Source: Oligoflexales bacterium (GTDB lineage Bacteria > Bdellovibrionota_B > Oligoflexia > Oligoflexales > CACXFL01). Taken from it: a DNA stretch of 9,286 nt. Below are positions 5,384 through 9,286 of this stretch, one piece after another. Location of the stretch: NCBI GenBank assembly GCA_028282865.1, contig JANQHA010000593.1:1-9286 (forward strand). The letters run 5' to 3'. Positions within the stretch are counted from its first letter, which is position 1; each line of letters starts with the position of its first letter. Made by a program: the position numbers and the translations under genes. Under the pieces are notes generated by a model. The model was not told the DNA's origin. It searched no databases and saw nothing but the letters and a program-made list of their open reading frames with translations.

Positions 5384-6358
5384 ATGTTGCGAGATCGAGT
5401 TTCTAAGCATTTCTTGAACTTATTTAAACTATTTTTTGCTGGTGGTTTAGCATATTGGATGTGGAGCTCTGGCAAAATCGATTTTAGTCAACTGGCGGCT
5501 ATTTCCCGCAGTCCGTTTATTATATTTATTATTGTCTTTGGGTGGGCATTTGCTGTTGTTGGGTTAGGTGCTACACGTTGGATGTTGTTGTTGTATGGCG
5601 TTGGTATTCGAGTCAACTACTTTCGAGTTCTTCAGCTGCACTTAATTGGTCTGTTTTTTAATTCGATTATCCCCGGTGCAGTTGGCGGCGATTTGATGAA
5701 GGCAATTTATGTCATCAGAGACCAAGAGAAGAGCAATAAAACGCCTGCGATGCTAAGTATTTTATTAGACCGTATCGTTGGTTTGATGGGCTTGTTCACG
5801 CTAGGTGCGGTATCGATTTCATTTAATTTATCACAATTTATTAACAACGAATCGTTGATTCCGATTGTAGCACTTATTTATGTTTTGTTTGCGTTCACTG
5901 TTTGTTTTTATATTTTGGCATTTTGGCGGATTCCTCCTGAAAAGGATCTGATCCTCAGAATAGTCAGTCGAAATATTGTTGGGTTTTCTTTGCTAAAGAA
6001 AATCTATTTAGCCCTTTGTGAGTATCGCAGCCGACCGTGGAGTCTCGTACAGGCCCTCTTTGTATCGATGACCATTCAGTCGCTTATTATGGTGTTTTTT
6101 ATTTATCTCACCGAATTTATGAATGATAGCTCTGTCGACTTTCTTAGCTACGCGGCCATTTATCCAGTTGGCGTTCTGTCAACGGCGTTGCCTCTGGCGC
6201 CAGCTGGAATGGGTGTGGGACACGTCGCTTTTGACAGCTTGTATCAATTGATTGGCCTGAAAAACGGCGCAAATGTTTTTAATGTGTACTTAGTTGCCCA
6301 GATTACTTTGAACTTTGTTGGTATCATTCCGTATTTATTGATTAAAAAAAGGCCTTAG
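5384..6358 (+). CDS. Flippase-like integral membrane protein (LPG-synthase TM region / UPF0104 family)
   Basis: About 324 residues, very hydrophobic, with roughly seven or eight membrane segments. Family hallmarks are FFNSIIPGAVGGDLMKA (about residues 91-107), LLDRIVGLMGLF (127-138), and a C-terminal PLAPAGMGVGHVAFD loop (about 270-284). The family includes YbhN, AglD and the membrane half of MprF. Members are implicated in lipid or glycolipid movement across the inner membrane, but biochemical roles are mostly unproven. The aminoacyl-transferring soluble domain of MprF is absent. The start is uncertain: a TTG at 5366 gives six more residues but has no ribosome binding site and falls next to the predicted transcription start, while the ATG at 5384 has only a weak GAG upstream. 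It is followed by two glycosyltransferase genes, which suggests a role in glycolipid or surface-polysaccharide handling. Confidence 0.85.
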   Translation: MLRDRVSKHFLNLFKLFFAGGLAYWMWSSGKIDFSQLAAISRSPFIIFIIVFGWAFAVVGLGATRWMLLLYGVGIRVNYFRVLQLHLIGLFFNSIIPGAVGGDLMKAIYVIRDQEKSNKTPAMLSILLDRIVGLMGLFTLGAVSISFNLSQFINNESLIPIVALIYVLFAFTVCFYILAFWRIPPEKDLILRIVSRNIVGFSLLKKIYLALCEYRSRPWSLVQALFVSMTIQSLIMVFFIYLTEFMNDSSVDFLSYAAIYPVGVLSTALPLAPAGMGVGHVAFDSLYQLIGLKNGANVFNVYLVAQITLNFVGIIPYLLIKKRP

Positions 6359-6411
6359 ATTGTTTTGAGTTTAAGTATACTCTAGCTCTAAGTGGAGGAT
6401 TTGAAACAGCT

Positions 6412-7548
6412 ATGCGCATTTGTATCGATGCAAGAATGATAAACCCTGGAAGTATGCACGGTATCGCCCGCTATGTTTATCATTTGCTGCACAATTTGAA
6501 GAAGATTGGTGACAAGCATACGTTCTTTGTTCTGGTTAACAAAAATAGCCCTCTAAAAAAAGACGACTGGCCGGATTTTATTAAGCTTTATGAAATTAAG
6601 AGTTCTTGGATTAGCATTCGAGAACACTTCGAGATTCCATCGGTACTGAAGGCGTTGCAGTGTGATTTGTTTCATGCCCCGTCTTATGTAGCGCCAGTTT
6701 ATACTCCTTGTAATATGGTTATGACGATACACGATGTTAACCATATAGTACTGCCGCAATTCTATACCCCGCTCCATCAAATTTATTACCGATTTATTGT
6801 GAAGAGCTGTATCAGGCGTTCTAGGTATGTTCTGACCGTCAGTCAGTTTAGTAAAGATGAAATCGTAAATAATCTCGACCTAACTAGGTCAAAGGTTTTT
6901 GTAACTTATAACGGTGTCTCTAAGCGGTATCAGAAAATCACTGACTCGGAGTATTTGGAATACGTGCGCGATATTTATGAGTTACCCGAGCAATTTATTT
7001 TTTGTCTATCTAACAATAAGCCACACAAAAACATTCAGCAGTTGGTCCGGGCGTATTGTTTTTCGAATATTGACATACCACTAGTGTTAGCGTGTCCAGT
7101 CGATAAATCCATCATTCGCATCTCGGAAAACTTTGGTAAAAAGCACAGAATTTACTTTACTAAGTTTATCTCCGAAGAGCATTTGCCGGCGGTATATTCG
7201 CTTACCAAGCTTTTTGTCTTTCCATCTACTTACGAGGGTTTTGGGCTGCCTCCACTTGAGGCTTTGTCCTGTGGTACGCCTGTTGTGGTCGCTAGGTCCT
7301 CTAGTTTACCCGAGGTCGTTGGTGATAATGCGATTTTTGTAAACCCATACGACTACAAAGCTATTGCGGTGGCGTTAGAGAAGGGGGTTTATGATCGCCA
7401 GCTTCGGGTTAGGTTGGAAAAGTTAGGTGCTCAGCACGCACAGGGCTTCTCGTGGCTGGCTATGAGCAGGAAAACCCTAGAGATCTATGAACGTAGTGAA
7501 AAGGAACTACTCCCCGTAGCTGCCTCCGAAGAAAAGGTCTTAGTTTAG
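6412..7548 (+). CDS. Family GT4 (GT-B fold) glycosyltransferase, first of a tandem pair
   Basis: This 378-residue cytoplasmic or membrane-associated glycosyltransferase transfers a sugar from a nucleotide-sugar donor. The N-terminal domain opens MRICIDARMINPGSMHGIARY with the usual glycine turn before a helix. HAPSY (88-92) and THD-type IHDV (106-109) are typical acceptor-side elements. The C-terminal donor domain has KPHKNI (203-208) and the E-x7-E motif in [11 protein letters not shown] (Glu275, Glu283), followed by GTPVVVARSSSLPEVVGDNA. Length is normal for GT4. The sugar and acceptor cannot be read from sequence. GGAGG at 6394-6398 is 13 bases from the ATG, a longer than ideal gap, but no other in-frame start is better. 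It follows the flippase-like gene by 53 bp and abuts a homologous gene, so a joint role in glycan or glycolipid synthesis is likely. Confidence 0.92.
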   Translation: MRICIDARMINPGSMHGIARYVYHLLHNLKKIGDKHTFFVLVNKNSPLKKDDWPDFIKLYEIKSSWISIREHFEIPSVLKALQCDLFHAPSYVAPVYTPCNMVMTIHDVNHIVLPQFYTPLHQIYYRFIVKSCIRRSRYVLTVSQFSKDEIVNNLDLTRSKVFVTYNGVSKRYQKITDSEYLEYVRDIYELPEQFIFCLSNNKPHKNIQQLVRAYCFSNIDIPLVLACPVDKSIIRISENFGKKHRIYFTKFISEEHLPAVYSLTKLFVFPSTYEGFGLPPLEALSCGTPVVVARSSSLPEVVGDNAIFVNPYDYKAIAVALEKGVYDRQLRVRLEKLGAQHAQGFSWLAMSRKTLEIYERSEKELLPVAASEEKVLV

Positions 7549-8739
7549 ATGCGTATTGGAGTTAACGGCCGGTTTCTTGTAGCAAAACGTACTGGGGTGC
7601 AGCGCGCAGCGTATAACTTAATAAAGACCTTGGTAAAGATCGACCGGGAAAATGAGTACTTTATTTTCACCGGTAAGGACCAGGTGGGTAATCAAGATTG
7701 GTCCTATGATAACGTTAAAGTTATTGGCTCAAATATTCGTAGTGGAGAAAGCTTTCGCAATCATGTGTGGGAGCAGTTTACTCTGCCTAGGTTGGCAAAG
7801 AAGTATCAAGTAGATCTCTTACACTCACCTGCTAACATGGCGCCTCTATTTTTTAAGGGGCGTTCTATTGTTCATATCCACGACCTCTGCTTTGTGGTGA
7901 ACCCTCAGTGGTATAGTTTTTCATTTCATACTTTGTATAATTTCGTTATCCCTCGGTTGGTAAAGCGCGCAACGAGAATCGTTACTAATAGCAATAATTC
8001 TCGCAATGATATTTTGCAGTACTGTGATGTTTCCGCGGAACGAGTAAGCTTGATCTACTGGGCTGTGGATGAAATGTTCTTGAAAAACAAGCGCAACACT
8101 TCTGTCGAAGATGAAGACTATATTTTGTATGTAGGGTCTTTGGAGCCTCGCAAGAATATTCGTACCTTGGTCGAGGCGTATGAGAAACTGCGTGAAAGGC
8201 GACCTGACATCACGACTAAGTTGGTTCTTATCGGAGGTGAAAGTCCGCTATTCGGGGTCGTCCGGCTAAATGCGAAAAAATATAAAGACGACGTGTTATT
8301 CAAAGGGTTTGTTAATGATAACGAGCTTGTAGACTACTATAAAAAAGCCCGCTTAGTTGTGTATCCTAGCTTATACGAAGGCTTTGGTTTACCTCCTCTT
8401 GAAGCAATGGCTAGTGGCACTCCGGTCGTAACCTCTAACACTTCATCTATCCCAGAGGTGGTAGGTGAGGCGGCACTTATGGTTAACCCTTATGATACCG
8501 ATCAGCTGGCTGAAACTATGGAGTCGGTGTTGGTTAATCGTGAGCTTAGGCAGCAGCTTGCTGAGCGAGGGTTTTCCCAGGTTCAAAAGTATAACTGGTA
8601 CCGGGTTGCCAGAAATATATTAGCGGTATATTACGAGGTTCACGCACTTGGTGAGCATGCTCGTAATGTAGATGAGCGTTATTTACCGCGCGATCAATGG
8701 CGCCGATTTTTGGAGTTAGAGAAAAGTCGTAATATTTAA
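7549..8739 (+). CDS. Family GT4 (GT-B fold) glycosyltransferase, second of a tandem pair
   Basis: A 396-residue GT-B glycosyltransferase, clearly related to its upstream neighbour. It starts [24 protein letters not shown], has HSPANMAPL (92-100) and IHDLC (110-114), [16 protein letters not shown] (196-211) with the donor-phosphate Arg201/Lys202, and E-x7-E in [11 protein letters not shown] (Glu277, Glu285), then [20 protein letters not shown]. The C-terminus carries an extra charged helical tail of about 25 residues, absent from the first copy. The ATG follows the previous stop codon with no intervening base (TAGATG), and only AAAAGG 11 bases upstream resembles a ribosome site, so translation is probably coupled. 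Such abutting pairs often add successive sugars to the same lipid-linked acceptor. Specificity is unknown. Confidence 0.92.
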   Translation: MRIGVNGRFLVAKRTGVQRAAYNLIKTLVKIDRENEYFIFTGKDQVGNQDWSYDNVKVIGSNIRSGESFRNHVWEQFTLPRLAKKYQVDLLHSPANMAPLFFKGRSIVHIHDLCFVVNPQWYSFSFHTLYNFVIPRLVKRATRIVTNSNNSRNDILQYCDVSAERVSLIYWAVDEMFLKNKRNTSVEDEDYILYVGSLEPRKNIRTLVEAYEKLRERRPDITTKLVLIGGESPLFGVVRLNAKKYKDDVLFKGFVNDNELVDYYKKARLVVYPSLYEGFGLPPLEAMASGTPVVTSNTSSIPEVVGEAALMVNPYDTDQLAETMESVLVNRELRQQLAERGFSQVQKYNWYRVARNILAVYYEVHALGEHARNVDERYLPRDQWRRFLELEKSRNI

Positions 8740-8753
8740 CAAGAGTAGATTCT

Positions 8754-8757
8754 GGAG
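8754..8757 (+). promoter_or_regulatory. Ribosome binding site of asnS
   Basis: GGAG lies five bases before the ATG at 8763 and selects it over the in-frame ATG at 8769. It sits in the 23-bp gap after the second glycosyltransferase gene, in which no terminator or promoter is visible. Confidence 0.65.
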
Positions 8758-8762
8758 TAACT

Positions 8763-9286
8763 ATGGCAATGCGCACCCAAAATATTTTCACACAGCTAAG
8801 CAGAGCATCTGACGGGTGCCAGGCTTCGGTATGTGGTTGGGTTAAGTCTAAACGGGTTTCAAAGAACTTTTCTTTCCTAGTGATCAACGACGGCTCCTGT
8901 CAGGCTGACTTACAGGTGATTGTTGACGCTGACATACCAGCTTTTTCTAAGTTGGCTGAGGTCACCACTGGGGCTGCGGTTAAGGTCGAAGGTGCTTTTA
9001 AAGAATCGCCAGGCAAGGGTCAAAAGTGGGAAATGCACGCTACTGAACTCGAGGTTACTGGGGTCGCCGATACAGAGACCTACCCGCTACAGAAAAAAGG
9101 GCATAGTTTAGAGTTTCTGAGAGAGATTAGCCATCTCAGGTGTCGTACAAATACATTCGGTGCCGTTTTTCGTGTTAGAAACGTTTTAAGTCAACTAGTT
9201 CACGAGTACTTTCAAAAGCAGGGCTTCAAGTGGGTTCATACTCCTATCCTTACTGCAAGCGATTGCGAGGGTGCTGGCGAGATGTT
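8763..9286 (+). CDS. asnS: Asparaginyl-tRNA synthetase, partial, C-terminus beyond right edge
   Basis: The frame runs off the right edge and shows 174 residues of an enzyme normally about 460 long. It charges tRNA-Asn with asparagine using ATP in the cytoplasm (class IIb). Residues 20-101 form the anticodon-binding OB fold ([44 protein letters not shown]). They are followed by the AsnRS hinge [20 protein letters not shown] (107-126), [13 protein letters not shown] (128-140), and the start of the catalytic core with motif 1, [18 protein letters not shown]. The [12 protein letters not shown] signature separates it from aspartyl-tRNA synthetase. Residue 127 is Cys where HLRPRT is the usual sequence. 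Its start is 23 bp after the glycosyltransferase gene with no terminator between, so it may be part of the same transcript. Motifs 2 and 3 lie outside the window. Confidence 0.95.
   Translation, partial: MAMRTQNIFTQLSRASDGCQASVCGWVKSKRVSKNFSFLVINDGSCQADLQVIVDADIPAFSKLAEVTTGAAVKVEGAFKESPGKGQKWEMHATELEVTGVADTETYPLQKKGHSLEFLREISHLRCRTNTFGAVFRVRNVLSQLVHEYFQKQGFKWVHTPILTASDCEGAGEM

Noticed and set aside
6376..6381. TATACT as a separate promoter before the first glycosyltransferase
   Set aside because: There is no matching -35 hexamer at 16-18 bp spacing; evidence is too weak for a feature.
8546..8887. 113-residue open frame on the minus strand
   Set aside because: It overlaps the 3' end of the second glycosyltransferase and the start of asnS, both clearly real on the plus strand, and its translation has no recognisable domain.
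1..9286. CRISPR arrays, tRNA genes, insertion sequences or phage genes
   Set aside because: No regularly spaced long repeats, cloverleaf sequences, transposase motifs or terminal inverted repeats were seen on either strand.

Overview
The window is chromosomal bacterial DNA, moderately AT-rich, densely coded, with eight genes and no sign of phage, IS or CRISPR. The methyl-accepting chemotaxis protein carries the hairpin-tip variant [18 protein letters not shown] and lacks a recognisable HAMP domain. I associate this style with Bdellovibrionota/Oligoflexia-type bacteria. The Gram-negative cell plan is supported by a probable lipoprotein and a probable outer-membrane beta-barrel. The phylum assignment is tentative, since no rRNA or tRNA gene is present.

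Layout: (1) On the minus strand, a partial glycerophosphodiester phosphodiesterase (cut by the left edge) lies 35 bp downstream of an unrecognised exported or lipoprotein gene; the two probably share a transcript. (2) A 0.2 kb divergent control region separates them from a plus-strand gene for a small predicted outer-membrane beta-barrel protein. (3) That gene converges with zero spacing on a minus-strand gene for a MerR-type regulator with a cobalamin-binding light-sensor module (CarH/LitR type, W-x9-EH and E-x-H-x-x-G motifs intact). (4) The regulator is divergent from a chemotaxis receptor gene. The 140 bp between them hold four copies of TATTTTYTAA and a perfect 7-7-7 dyad. (5) After a clear rho-independent terminator comes a plus-strand group: a flippase-like integral membrane protein (LPG-synthase TM/UPF0104 family), two tandem GT4 glycosyltransferases that abut exactly, and asparaginyl-tRNA synthetase (cut by the right edge).

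How they may work together: the most interesting unit is the CarH-like photoreceptor repressor facing a chemoreceptor across a repeat-rich operator region. This suggests vitamin-B12/light control of a chemotaxis receptor, which is an inference. The membrane protein and two glycosyltransferases look like a small surface-glycan or glycolipid assembly group. asnS follows 23 bp later with no visible terminator and may be co-transcribed with them. No stretch longer than 300 bp lacks a gene.
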